Source: Bifiguratus adelaidae (lineage: Eukaryota; Mucoromycota; Endogonomycetes; Endogonales). From it: DNA of 35,205 bases. This document shows positions 1 to 10,264 of this stretch, in pieces. Made by a program: the position numbers and the translations under genes. The notes under the pieces are model-generated. The model was given only the letters and a program-made list of their open reading frames with translations. It did not search any database and was not told the DNA's origin. The stretch is from the NCBI GenBank assembly GCA_002261195.1, contig MVBO01000151.1, positions 1-35,205 on the forward strand, written 5' to 3'. The first letter of the stretch is position 1; every line of letters starts with the position of its first letter.

Positions 1-111
1 TGATTAGACACTGTGCAATTTACTCAAGAGGATCTACAGCAGGCACACAACCCTCGCATCCCCTATATACATTAGATTGAAATAGACTACACAGTATAAT
101 GTACTACTTGT

Positions 112-1345
112 TTATCGGGCATGAGTTGGGTACGGCGAAAGGACTTGCGGCGGATTCGGTCCAGGTGGTCTCGCAGGACCCGCGATGCTCGGAGGATAAA
201 ACCCACCTGGGTTTCCTTGACTGTGTGGCCTTGAACCATTCTGTTGTTGCGGTGGTTGCGCAAAGAAGCCCTTGCCTAACTCGGGATAAGACTGATTTCG
301 CGCTGCTGGTTGACGTGGATGGACAAAGCCAGGATGTTGACCACTTGGGACAGCTGAACTGGATCGGGGCATATGATGATCAGGACGGTCTAGGGGTTGC
401 AGCACATGAGTAGGTGTGCTATCAGGCATCGCTTGTTGCGGAGGAAGCATGCTTTGATGTCGAGGTGGCGCGACTGAATGCATGCTCATGGGTGCAGAAG
501 ACGCTACAGCTGGCGGATAGGATTGTACCGTCTCACGTAAGTTTGGGCCCGTCTGGAGTCGAGGGATTGGTCGTGGTCCGGGTGTTATATTCTGGTGATG
601 GGGTGGAGGCATATTGCCTGAGATTGGCCTACCAGGCGGCAGTCCATTGCGCTGTCTAAATGGGACAGGACCTTGTGGAGACCTGTTGAGACGGCTCTAA
701 CAAGGTTTGGTTACATTCGGTCATTGCATTTCCAACCGATGATCCCAATGACTTACAGCGTAGTAGGTGAGCTCTAGATAGATCTCGCCAGCAGGCTTAT
801 CTTGGAACTTGAGTGAAAACCATCCTAAGAAAAGCCGTTAGACATTGCTGTGAATTGTGCGGAAAAGGGATAGGATGCATTACCGTCTTGTTCGCCGGTT
901 TTCAGCACAAAAGATAGGTCAGCCTTGCCGATCGCTACGGGTTCAGGCTTTCTAGGAGCTTTATGCAAGATTGTCATCTCTAAAGGCACATTGCCAGCAG
1001 GCACAGGAATGTTTACTTGATCATCCCAGATTGGATTTGGGCCACCCGGAATAGCGACTTTGGTTGTTCTTGCTTCCCCGGCAATCTTGAAATGACAATA
1101 AAGAGCCATGCGCATGCCCAGCTAAGCAAGAGCAAGAACATCTGCAGTTAGTGCGCAACTCTTCAAAGGCCTCTATTCGCGATTGATTACATACTTGAGG
1201 AGGCAAGTTGCGCTGAAAATGACAAAGCAAATAGGAAATCGTCAGAAAGAGAGAGCATAATGCCATATACTTGAGGTCTACTTACTGCCTTTAGAGCAAC
1301 TACGACCAGCTCACCCACTATCGGAGGTCTCTGAGGCTGAGCCAT
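112..1345 (-). CDS. fic1: C2-domain cytokinesis protein, Fic1/Inn1-like (ingression protein)
   Basis: Five exons join in phase on the minus strand: 1345-1286, 1212-1195 (only 18 nt), 1121-884, 824-757 and 696-112, giving 322 aa. The start is the ATG at 1345 (MAQPQRPPIVGELVVVALKA). Residues about 8-127 form one C2 domain: an opening strand GELVVVALKARNLPP, then NPIWDDQVNIPV, and a closing strand PAGEIYLELTYY. The remaining ~195 residues are disordered and rich in Pro, His and Gln, with many PxxP stretches. In yeasts Fic1/Inn1 have the same layout: a C2 domain that acts at the division site and PxxP motifs that bind SH3 domains of Cyk3 and Hof1/Cdc15. The usual C2 aspartates are mostly absent, as expected for a calcium-independent member. 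Family by architecture is fairly sure; the exact orthology is inferred. Confidence 0.75.
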
Positions 1346-1473
1346 AGCAGGACAAGAGCACGAGGTGCAAGAGCCCTTCCGTTCTCCACAAACACGTCAC
1401 GATTACCCTAAAAGGAAACATCCGCCAATGAAAGCCGGTTAGAGCGACAACGACTGCTCTCTCTCTTACTATC

Positions 1474-2636
1474 ATGGCAGCTCAAATCTCCAAGAAGAGG
1501 AAGGTAAGCATCGATTATAGGGCTGGGAGAGTAGGGCCATGGTAGATGTTGCGCGAAGGTTCGAAAAATTTGACGGATGTGTATGGATGGATGTCGATCT
1601 GCGGATGGGATAGAGGGTAGGAGGCTGGGCAGGTGCATCCATCCATCCAACGAGATAGACTCGCGCATGTGCATAGGGATCATTGTCGACTGTGGACGCA
1701 TGTTGCTGGGGAGGAGCTTGATCTTGGTCGGAAGGAAGGCGTCAAAGCCATCTTGCATCTTGCATCAATGCGCATGAGCCTGCTAACAGGTCAAGAGCCT
1801 ATGCGATCGCAACGGTTGGGTTCGATCGCACTCCACATACTAACTTATCGCTTCCTTTATCTCTAGTTCGTAGCTGACGGTGTCTTCTATGCCGAATTGA
1901 ATGAGTTCTTCACTCGTGAACTCTCCAACGAGGGTTACTCTGGTGTTGAGGTGCGCGTTACACCCGCTCGCACTGAAATCATCATTCGCGCCACCCACAC
2001 CCAAGATGTTCTTGGCGAGAAGGGCCGCCGTATTCGCGAGCTCACCACCTTGGTTCAAAAACGTTTCAAGTTCCCAGAGAACACTGTCGAACTTTACGCT
2101 GAGCGTGTCCAAAACCGCGGTCTTTGCGCTGTTGCTCAATGCGAGTCTCTGAAGTTCAAGCTTCTCAACGGTCTCGCTGTCCGCCGGTAAGTTGAATGCA
2201 GATGGATTGCTGGCACAAGTCTTCCACCCTGTCTAATATGTCAATTCCCAGTGCTTGCTACGGTGTTGTTCGCTTCATTATGGAGTCCGGAGCCAAGGGT
2301 TGCGAAGTTGTTGTCTCTGGCAAGCTCCGTGCCGCTCGTGCCAAATCCATGAAGTTTGTTGACGGTTTCATGATTCACTCTGGTCAACCTACTCGTGATT
2401 TCATCGACACGGCCGTCCGTCACGTTTTACTCAGACAAGGTGTGTTGGGTTTGAAGGTCAAGATCATGTTGGACTGGGATCCTACCGGCAAGACCGGCCC
2501 CAAGAAGCCCCTCCCCGATATGGTCACCATTGTCGATCCGAAGGAAGAGGAGGCCCCCGCTGGCCCCATGTCTCAAGACTTCTCTGCTCCTCCTGCTGCT
2601 GCTCCTGTCCAACAGCAACAACCTGTCAGCGCTTAA
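1474..2636 (+). CDS. RPS3: 40S ribosomal protein S3 (uS3)
   Basis: Three exons, 1474-1503, 1867-2186 and 2252-2636, encode 244 aa, close to the usual ~240. Exon 1 gives only [10 protein letters not shown]. The KH domain follows, with [20 protein letters not shown] and the loop [13 protein letters not shown], then the C-terminal domain with [18 protein letters not shown] and [12 protein letters not shown]. It ends in the less conserved acidic, Pro/Ala/Gln-rich tail. The protein sits at the mRNA entry channel of the small ribosomal subunit. The first intron (1504-1866, 363 nt) is five to seven times longer than other introns in the window, which is common after the first codons of fungal ribosomal protein genes. 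It carries a perfect TACTAAC branch site at 1838-1844. The bZIP gene starts only 134 bp downstream. Confidence 0.97.
1584..1645 (+). repeat. 10-bp inverted repeat inside the long RPS3 intron 1
   Basis: TGGATGGATG at 1584-1593 is exactly complementary to CATCCATCCA at 1636-1645, leaving a 42-nt loop. The repeat lies in the middle of the 363-nt first intron of RPS3, so the intron RNA can fold there. No function is shown by the sequence. Confidence 0.5.
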
Positions 2637-2670
2637 AGTGTACGTTTTATAAACACCTCGCCCCTGTGGC

Positions 2671-2676
2671 AATAAA
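2671..2676 (+). terminator. AATAAA polyadenylation signal of RPS3
   Basis: A canonical AATAAA lies 35 nt after the RPS3 stop codon and before the start of the next plus-strand gene at 2771. It is a plausible 3'-end signal; the cleavage site itself cannot be read from the sequence. Confidence 0.5.
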
Positions 2677-2770
2677 AGAAGAGTATATCCATACGCATTG
2701 CTTTCTTGCCTTGACAGTGACCGAACTGTAAGGTTTTCTCAACTAGGCAATTCCGCTTCTCCTTGTGGTC

Positions 2771-3403
2771 ATGAAACGACCTCGAGTCGATCAACCAGTG
2801 ACGGTATGCATCTGCCTTTCAACGTATCCTCTGGTACTTATCACCCACTTGAAGCCCGCTCAAAAGGCGCAAAGAGAATATCGGAAGCGAAAACAAGACT
2901 ATGTAAAGGCACTTGAACAGAAACTGGAAGAATACAGGAAGAGAGACACGGAGCTGGTCACGGACTTGCAAAGACGACTGAGAATGGCGACCGAAGAGAA
3001 TGAGAGGCTTAAAAATATCCTTCTCCGGATCACAGCGTCGTCCAAAGGGTTTGAGCCTGGTAAGCGACGAAGGAGTCTAGGTGTTGTGGTATATTAATCC
3101 GGTTTGACATAGCTGCTCCGGTGCCTCAACCCACCACTGCCGCGGGGAAGGAGCGGCCCATACCGGCCGCCCCGATCGCACAGACCTCCTGTTCGATAAA
3201 GCATGTAGAGGAGTCTACCGAAGAAGAGATCTGTTGCTCTGGACTATTCGATTGCGATGCTCTAGCCAAGGGTGAGGTGCCTGCTGAGAATTGACAGCTT
3301 GGTGGATAGCAGGCTACATATACTGAGATGTAAGGCGCCTTCAGAATCCGAACAGCATGACGTGGATGAAAGTGCCGCCTTGGCATATATCTCAAATCTT
3401 TGA
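2771..3403 (+). CDS. Small bZIP transcription factor (AP-1-like)
   Basis: Exons 2771-2803, 2855-3059, 3113-3271 and 3345-3403 join in phase and give 151 aa. The DNA-binding segment reads PAQKAQREYRKRKQDYVKAL and continues into a coiled coil with leucine and hydrophobic spacing (LEQKLEEYRKR, LQRRLRMATEENERLKNILL). It resembles fungal Yap/AP-1-type bZIPs at AQREYRKRK. The first intron interrupts the basic region just before it, and the asparagine that normally precedes AQ by three positions is not seen in this model. The C-terminal part is short and acidic, with several cysteines (EEEICCSGLFDCDALAK). The last intron is chosen because it is the one that removes the in-frame stop. Likely a nuclear regulator; targets unknown. 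Confidence 0.7.
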
Positions 3404-3612
3404 AAAGCGGTCTCCTGTCGGAATCGTTTAGCCAGGTGAGACTCACTGGCACTTCAGTCTACGCGGCGTGATTTCCATCGCATCTCTCGGCCCCGTAAAT
3501 AGAAGAGAATGACCCTTTCACAGTGGACTATCGGTCGAGATGTGGTTGAGTTTGATTGTTCATAGGAGGTTCAAATAGAGTTTGACAAGGCATTGTATTG
3601 ACATTCGCCCCT

Positions 3613-6600
3613 CTAAATACGTTCTACATAAGTGGCAGGAATGACGCCAATCCGTCCATTAAGCTGAACCTCCCACCAATCACCCTCATCATCCAGGATT
3701 TTCATCACATCGCCTTCCATCAAATCGAGTTCTTCAGAGTTTGTTGCCTTCCAATCGTAAAGAGCGCGAGCGTACTCAGAAGATACATTGCCGGTATCTT
3801 CATGATCTAAGATATATGAGGCCTGCGTTGCGAGGTAAATGACAATCTCAACTTACCTCCCGTCCCACCAATATTGTCAGCCCGTTCAGCTTCGTTGCTC
3901 TCCGTGGGCTCCTCGGGCATCGGGTCGAAGCTTGGGGCATATTTAGATGGCTGAGAATTGAATTGGTCGTGGGCTAGGCCGCTATACCAATCTGTCGAGT
4001 ACCGGTTCTGTGCCTTGCTCGGGGACGTAGCCGTTTCTGAACCTGCTGATACAACAGGCACGTTAGTGCTACCACCCTCAGAGTCAACAACATGTCCCGC
4101 TGAGGCGGGTTGTGATCGGTCGTTGGTTTGTGCTTTTTTAAGATTCAGTCCTAAATGAATTTCATGTTGCAAAGCAGCATTCAGACCACCACTTGGAGAA
4201 AGACTTTCGGTGCTTGCTGAGGTCGTTGGGGGGACACTTGGAGCAGGAGGCGGCGGAGGCGGCGGAGCAACACCAGCATTGGATGGAAGGGTCGATTCTT
4301 GATCCGGCGGAGTGACAAGATGCCAGTCATCGTTTGCCGTGTCCTCACCAGCAGTTGAGGTAGGCTCTTTCGCAGGCGTGGCGGATGTAAACGGGTTAAA
4401 CGAGCTGTTAGAAGCCGCTGCGGGCTCGCTCGGCATGAAGCTTGCGAACGGGTTGTTGCTCGCAAAGTTTGAAGTAGGCGACTCCTCAGTATAGGTGAGA
4501 GGTTTGGTATCCTCTGTTGCATGGGGTACTTTTGTCGATACAGGAGACACTGGAGGAGATGACTTGAAATCATCTGAAGATCCAGAAGCTGAGTGTCTAT
4601 GTTGCTCGGCCTCTTTCACCCTTTGAGCGGCCCTGTCTTGAGCTTGTCTCAATCGTTGCTGTGCGCGAAGCTCTTCGGGATCCTGGGCTTTTGCTACAGT
4701 GGGAGATGAAGGGGCAGTGAACGACCTTGATGAACTAGGCGTACGGCCACGGGCTTTCTGCAAAGCAGCCAATCGTTCCCGTACGCGAGCAGCCGCCTGC
4801 GCTTTGATCTCCTCGGCAGTCCTTGGTTTGGTCGGAGCCGGGGGCGAACTTTGCACCTTTGCAGATCGTATTCCGTCCGTTTCTAAGCGCGTCGGTGAAA
4901 AGGTGTCACGAGCATAATCTTGCCGTGCGTGAGGTGTCTGATATTCGGATTTATAGCTGGACGACAAATGACTGGAGTATGAGGGCTCCTTTGTCGACGT
5001 CGTGTAGTCTGTAGAGGCATAGTTGGAATAATCGTAGCTTGCCTTCAACTCTGAAATGAATTGACTGACTTCAGGGTCCACGCCAATGCCATCCTCCCAT
5101 TTTGCCCTCTCATTGACCTCTTTCTCATATTCGTCGAGGTCAGCTTGGACATCGTTAGTATCGAAACCTGGCCCAATGACTAGGCTGTTCAGCCTTCTAA
5201 TCTCAGCCTCCAAATCGAACAAACGATCTTGGCGCGATCGATACTCCGCATCAAGTGCTTCTTTCTCACGCTTGGCCGCATCCTGGCTATCAAGAGAGGC
5301 TGGTGAGCGAGCAAATGTGCTTGAAGCTTTGCCCGTAATCTTTTCCATACGAGCAGCCAGCATGGCTTGGGCTTTGGCCCTGCGCCGATCTTGCTCAGTA
5401 ACTTCACCATTCGGACCTGTGCCAACAATAGCTGATTCGCTGTCGCCTGCTGGTGCTTTTCCTGCCTTGGCCTCGAATGCACGACATTTCATATCATGCA
5501 ATTGGTTGTCAAGTTTCCGGATATGTTGGAGAAGATCCGGCAGTTCGTATTCTAGGCTCGCAATAGCTTCAGCCGACACATCCTGTTTTTGCTCCAACAG
5601 GGATTTCAAATCCTTGGTGTTGCCTGCGAATTTGCTCCAAGCTCCACCTTTGGAAGACGAGCCGTAGGCGGCAATCTGCGTCTCCAATTCTTTGGTACGT
5701 TCCTTGAGATCAGCAATATCTTCAGCATCATTCTTGCTGACCCCATAATTTGGATCAAGGGCTTGCTGAAGAAGCGTCTCCTGTTCGGCAAGTACAGCCT
5801 TCAGATCAGCGATACGCTCCCGCTTGTCCTTGTAATGAACGGTGGCTGGGGAATTAGCACGAGAGCCGTTGCTACGTGGCGACAGAGAAGAGGCATGAGA
5901 TGGAGTGCCAGTGCGGGAGCGATCTACACCTTTCCGCCGTGCGCTTGAAACGTATCCAGTATCGTCAGAATACCGATCCTTGCCTGATAACGGCGATGGT
6001 GAGCGGTTAGGAGCTGCAGGTTGAGGCGTCAGCGAGCGCGGTGTAGACTTCTTCTTGGCGATGTCCGTGACAAGAAGTTTTTTGATCAGGTCCACACTAT
6101 CACTTAAGTCTCGGCTTGAAGGCGGGATCAGCTCCGGTGGAAGCTCTTTTGGAACATCGTATCCATTCAATTTACGATAAATCAGGTGCATGGCGACGGC
6201 AAACTCGTCTTGATTGAGTTTTCCATGGTCATTTGGATCGGCGAGGGTCCTGTACCCATGCGCGATGAGCATTTGGATTGAACATACCCAGCCCACAAAG
6301 TGCCTTACCAGATTTGCATCAAGACATTAGAAGGAAGGCCACTTTGTGAAAAGACGTCCCTCGCCTTTTCACCTGGCAGAAACCCAGAATTAGTGACATC
6401 CCATGCCTTGAAGATTTCGGTATATCGTTCCTTTTCCTCCTTCGTCACCGCCCAAGGGATTTTTATGCTCGCGCTGATGCCAGAGAACGCATCCGCTCGC
6501 TGAGACATTGCATGCGGCATCATCCGGTTCATGAAATCTTGGTTGTTAGCTTGCATTCCAGACGGCCCGCGAGGGTTGTGCCATCCTTGTTGACCGGGGA

Positions 6601-7476
6601 GACCCGTTCTCATAGGCTGAAGCGCGCTCATCGAAGATGCACCGGTCATCATGGGCGATTGATATGAGCCTGATAAACCTGGTGCATATCCGGTTGCTTG
6701 AGGCATCAAATGTGATGTGGATGTCATTTGAGGTGTCAACCCTGTGATCTGGGGCATCAGTCCGGTCATTTGAGAGCTCAGACCGGAGGAAGATCTGTCA
6801 GAGGAACTAAATCCGGTAGGCATAGGGTACTGAGGCTGAGGTTGTGCGAGATAAGACATGCCCGACAAATTGTTGGCTCCTGCCGATACGTTAGCAGACT
6901 CCTCTTGCGACTGTATGGTAGCCACCGCCATTTGAACTTCCTCCTTGACGTTCTCTGGCAAAGATCCCGGAAGGTCTTTACCCGCCAACTTCATCGTCGT
7001 GAGATACATGGCGACTGCAAATTCGGGAAATGTAAGTTGCGGTGCATCGGTGACATTGGACAGGTCCCTGCCACGAAGAATGTGAGTAAGATTTTGCGCA
7101 TGCAAGAACGCGTTCGCATACCATATCCTGCCCAAAATATCATCACTCAAACGAGACTTGCTCAAAACGTCCTTTGCTGCCGAAGCTGCGCGCAGATGAA
7201 CACAGATTGCCAGGTCAGTGTCTATCTAGCAGACCCTATCGCTATCCATTATGCCTACCGGAAAGCGTATTAGAGCTGCCCGAGCTCTGTTTAAAGAGCG
7301 ACTCAAACTTCGCCTGGTCGGGAGCCGATATAAAGGTCAGCCGGGGACCTAGTTGCCATGTCAGTTCGGTTACAACGCCATGTGCTTAGTTATCACCGCG
7401 TATACAGACCTTCAATATATTTTGAAGTTTTGCTACCCGCACCAGTAGCTTGCGGTAGCATCCCGCTCCCAAACAT
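3613..7476 (-). CDS. PAN1: PAN1-type endocytic actin-regulatory scaffold with C-terminal SH3
   Basis: Six exons (7476-7410, 7348-7259, 7185-7122, 7067-6309, 6249-3857, 3806-3613) keep phase and give 1188 aa. Two EH domains lie at about 29-115 ([32 protein letters not shown]) and 277-375 ([30 protein letters not shown]). Then come long coiled coils, a proline run ([14 protein letters not shown]), a WH2-like actin-binding motif near 1013-1035 ([13 protein letters not shown]) and an SH3 domain at about 1136-1187 ([32 protein letters not shown]). The EH1-EH2 linker carries four consecutive LxxQxTG-type sites, and a fifth is at residues 6-12; in yeast these are the phosphorylation sites of Ark1/Prk1 kinases that switch Pan1 off. 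Role: coupling the endocytic coat to Arp2/3 actin assembly. Budding yeast Pan1 lacks the SH3, so this looks like a PAN1/intersectin intermediate. The exon 1 donor is GTCTGT, less common but needed for phase. Confidence 0.92.
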
Positions 7477-8255
7477 TGCCAAACCTTGCACCTTGCGCGC
7501 AAATGACTGACTTGCTTAATTTGGACGCTCTGTGTGCGACAAGGTTGATGATGTCATCGTTTGTTCTCTGGTGGAGTTTGCACCGAAAGTACCGCAAAGG
7601 CAGGCATTGGATTAATAAGGAGCCATCAGCATCGCGCCAGGAGGGGCCACTCTCTTCATGTCGACCCTCGACCCAAATCTCGCGTCAGAAAAATCCATGC
7701 CAAGCTCACGTGCCGATCCACCATGATGTGATCTATCTATTTGCATGTGAGCAGTGATTTGATATTCGAGAACTCCTTTGCGGTTGTTCACAGGAATGAG
7801 AACACGTCTAATATAACCCAAATCAGTGATGATCAATATTCCCCCTTTCCTCGAAAGGCATTGTCATCCAACCACCTGACTCCAAAAGTCATTTGTACCC
7901 TGAATGGAAGCGAGGGAAACACTGTTTGCTCGAAAACCGAAAGGGCGCAGCCATGTGCAATTGTAAAATATGCCCCCCTGGGAAAAGAGCGATAACGCCC
8001 AACCTAAATTTCAATATAGGCAGACTGATATATAAAAGAGAATTGTCCTTGATTTAGAAGTACGCTCTACGCTTGGCCTTTCTTCCCTTGGTTCGTTTGA
8101 CCCTCGTCCGCACGCTCTTGCTCGCTCGTTGTTGACTAGCCTACCAGGAAAATCCAAACCTTGTGACACCGTGACTGCTACCTGCTCCAACCAAAAGTGT
8201 GGGGAAACGGTCATTGTCCTCTTGTGCTCTCTTCTCTCTCGTTCAAGTCTCTTGC
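7477..8255. promoter_or_regulatory. Divergent intergenic promoter region, PAN1 / LRR gene
   Basis: About 780 bp separate the PAN1 start (7476, minus) from the LRR gene start (8256, plus). I see no supportable gene here. The LRR-proximal half is pyrimidine-rich after 8070, as is usual for fungal 5' leaders. Confidence 0.5.
8029..8037 (+). promoter_or_regulatory. TATA box upstream of LRR gene
   Basis: TATATAAAA lies 219 nt before the chosen ATG at 8256 and just upstream of a CT-rich leader, a plausible TATA element for the LRR gene. Confidence 0.4.
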
Positions 8256-10040
8256 ATGGTCTCTCTCTTCAAGCGGCGATGGTCGCTTCAGATAACGAGT
8301 CCAACGCCGACAATAACAAGGACTAGGTCGCGGTCAAGGTCTATTGACGCACCTCGGCCGCTTCGGCGGTACTTTTCAACCGAGGCTGACAGTATCGCAA
8401 ATTCGTTACTCAAAGAGAAAAGCTTGGTGCAACGGATAAAAGCAAAAGATTTGGTGCACATTGAAGAAAAGGAGCTGGATGAAGTTATAAGGATATGGAC
8501 GGCCAGAGGTGGCACAAATGAGTTGCAACAACTCAAGTTTGTTGACATTGGATTTGGCGTTGAACATGCTAAAATCATTGGCAAGCTACTTCGGACCAAC
8601 CAGGTGGCGAACATCAAGGTGCTCAAGGTTCCCAAGAACAGATTCCATGGCGACGCTGCCAAGACGCTCTTCAAGGCTTTGGCGCAAAATAGCACAGTAC
8701 TGCATCTGGACTTATCCAACAATACGATAGGCGACAAGGAATGCAAAGCACTTGCCAAATACCTCAAAGTCAATCGTTGTTTGCGGTACCTCGACATTTC
8801 CAGTAATCGTATCGGTCCCGCTGGCGCAAAGCGTATCGCCAAGGCACTTGCAACGCATCCCTGTCTTGAACGTCTTTACCTGCAGGGTAACAATTTCAAA
8901 GCCAAGGGATCTATCCCACTGGCACAAATGCTGCTTGATAATCACACACTGCGACACGTGGACCTTGGTTTCAATCGGCTGCATTACGAAGGCGTGACCA
9001 ATTTGAGCCATGCATTGCTCGGTTCGACTCAGCTCAAATCGCTTCGCTTGGACCTGAATGAAGTAGGATACCTTGGCATTTGTCAGCTCTCACATGCCTT
9101 GACCATCAATACCGCTCTTACACACCTCAACCTGACTTGCAATAACCTTGGTGATGAAGGCGTCGCTCAATTTTGTCAACGATTAACCACTCGATGCTCT
9201 CTCGAGTCCCTCGATATATCCGGCAATAATTGCGGTCAGAATGGGTCTTCCTTAGGCGCCAAAGCCATTGCTGAATTGCTAAAGCAGTCTACCACGTTGC
9301 GGATACTTAATCTGGATTCCAATCCCTTGGGTGACGCCAATGTCGAAATCATCTCCAAAGCGCTTGCTCAAAACACGACGTTGGAGAAGCTGTACCTGTC
9401 CAATTGTCGCCTGGGTGTGCAGGGTATACAGGCCCTCGCGGAGGCCCTCAAGACCAACACGACACTTCAAGTCATCAACCTCGCCGATAATGTTCGCCTT
9501 GGACCCGAAGGTCACTGGCTGATCGCCAACGCACTGGAAATCAACACCAACATCAAGATCATCAACCTCGACTACAATATTGCCGACTGGCAAAAACTCT
9601 ACAATTCCATTCAATCCTCACTTACCCGAAATTATATGCTTCAACGCACAAAGCATTACAATGCCTGCGAAATCTTGCGAGCCGCTCGTGTACTCTTCCA
9701 CGGTCGACCGAAAACGGAACGTGATATGATTGACTTTCGGTTGCCACATAGTCCTGAACAATTGACACGCTCTATACCTCTCGTTCAAGGATTCAACCTT
9801 TCTCGACTACCTACCGAGGTGATTGAAGGCGTGCTTGGCATGTTGGACATGCAGCAAGTCCTCAACCCTTACCAACGACAACGGATTTTCGATTATGCGG
9901 CCGATAGACAAACACTGAAATCGATTCGGACCAAACGAGCCTTTCTTGAAGGGACTCTAGGACGAGTGTTTGATGCGGATGAAGGTCTTTGGGAAGTAGA
10001 ACCCGAGATTGCCTTCCCCACTCCCACATTTCATCGCTGA
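8256..10040 (+). CDS. RNase-inhibitor-type leucine-rich repeat protein
   Basis: A single exon of 594 aa. The ATG at 8256 is chosen because the frame upstream has no earlier ATG. The first ~45 residues are Arg/Ser/Thr-rich with almost no acids (MVSLFKRRWSL, TRSRSRSIDAPRPLRRYFST). They resemble a mitochondrial presequence, and RYF/ST fits an R-3 processing site; this is inference. Residues about 95-420 are some ten repeats of 28-29 aa of the RNI/NLRC3 type (LHLDLSNNTIGDKECKALAK, LRYLDISSNRIGPAGAKRIA, LTHLNLTCNNLGDEGVAQF). The C-terminal ~90 residues form a helical segment LSRLPTEVIEGVLGMLD that looks F-box-like, at an unusual C-terminal place. No catalytic domain is seen. Most likely a protein-protein interaction scaffold; partner unknown. 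Confidence 0.85.
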   Translation: MVSLFKRRWSLQITSPTPTITRTRSRSRSIDAPRPLRRYFSTEADSIANSLLKEKSLVQRIKAKDLVHIEEKELDEVIRIWTARGGTNELQQLKFVDIGFGVEHAKIIGKLLRTNQVANIKVLKVPKNRFHGDAAKTLFKALAQNSTVLHLDLSNNTIGDKECKALAKYLKVNRCLRYLDISSNRIGPAGAKRIAKALATHPCLERLYLQGNNFKAKGSIPLAQMLLDNHTLRHVDLGFNRLHYEGVTNLSHALLGSTQLKSLRLDLNEVGYLGICQLSHALTINTALTHLNLTCNNLGDEGVAQFCQRLTTRCSLESLDISGNNCGQNGSSLGAKAIAELLKQSTTLRILNLDSNPLGDANVEIISKALAQNTTLEKLYLSNCRLGVQGIQALAEALKTNTTLQVINLADNVRLGPEGHWLIANALEINTNIKIINLDYNIADWQKLYNSIQSSLTRNYMLQRTKHYNACEILRAARVLFHGRPKTERDMIDFRLPHSPEQLTRSIPLVQGFNLSRLPTEVIEGVLGMLDMQQVLNPYQRQRIFDYAADRQTLKSIRTKRAFLEGTLGRVFDADEGLWEVEPEIAFPTPTFHR

Positions 10041-10264
10041 TGTTAACCACATCTGCCAAAAAAGTATGTACATACATATACGCTAGTTCTTTGGTGCAAA
10101 TAGTCTGAATTCAGGGTACTTTTCGTTCATCCATCTTGAGCTAATAATACAGCGACAAAGAATGCGAAAAAGAATAGACATTATTACACCGCCGCAACGG
10201 GCTAAACTTCAACAAGGTACATGGGATAGCATCATGAAAAGAGATGGGAGCATACGTGCGGGAA

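Noticed and set aside
1408-1758. Minus-strand 116-aa open frame over the RPS3 start and intron
   Set aside because: It overlaps the uS3 start codon and first intron, has low-complexity composition and lacks a domain; the plus-strand gene is certain.
1504-1866. Box C/D snoRNA in the RPS3 intron
   Set aside because: I looked for RTGATGA and CTGA boxes in the right order and found none, so no snoRNA is annotated.
5086-5667. Plus-strand 193-aa frame opposite PAN1
   Set aside because: It is antisense to the coiled-coil coding region of PAN1 and has the Ser/Arg-rich composition typical of a mirror frame.
8199-8255. Upstream extension of the LRR protein from a GTG codon
   Set aside because: Fungal nuclear genes start at ATG; the first in-frame ATG is at 8256.
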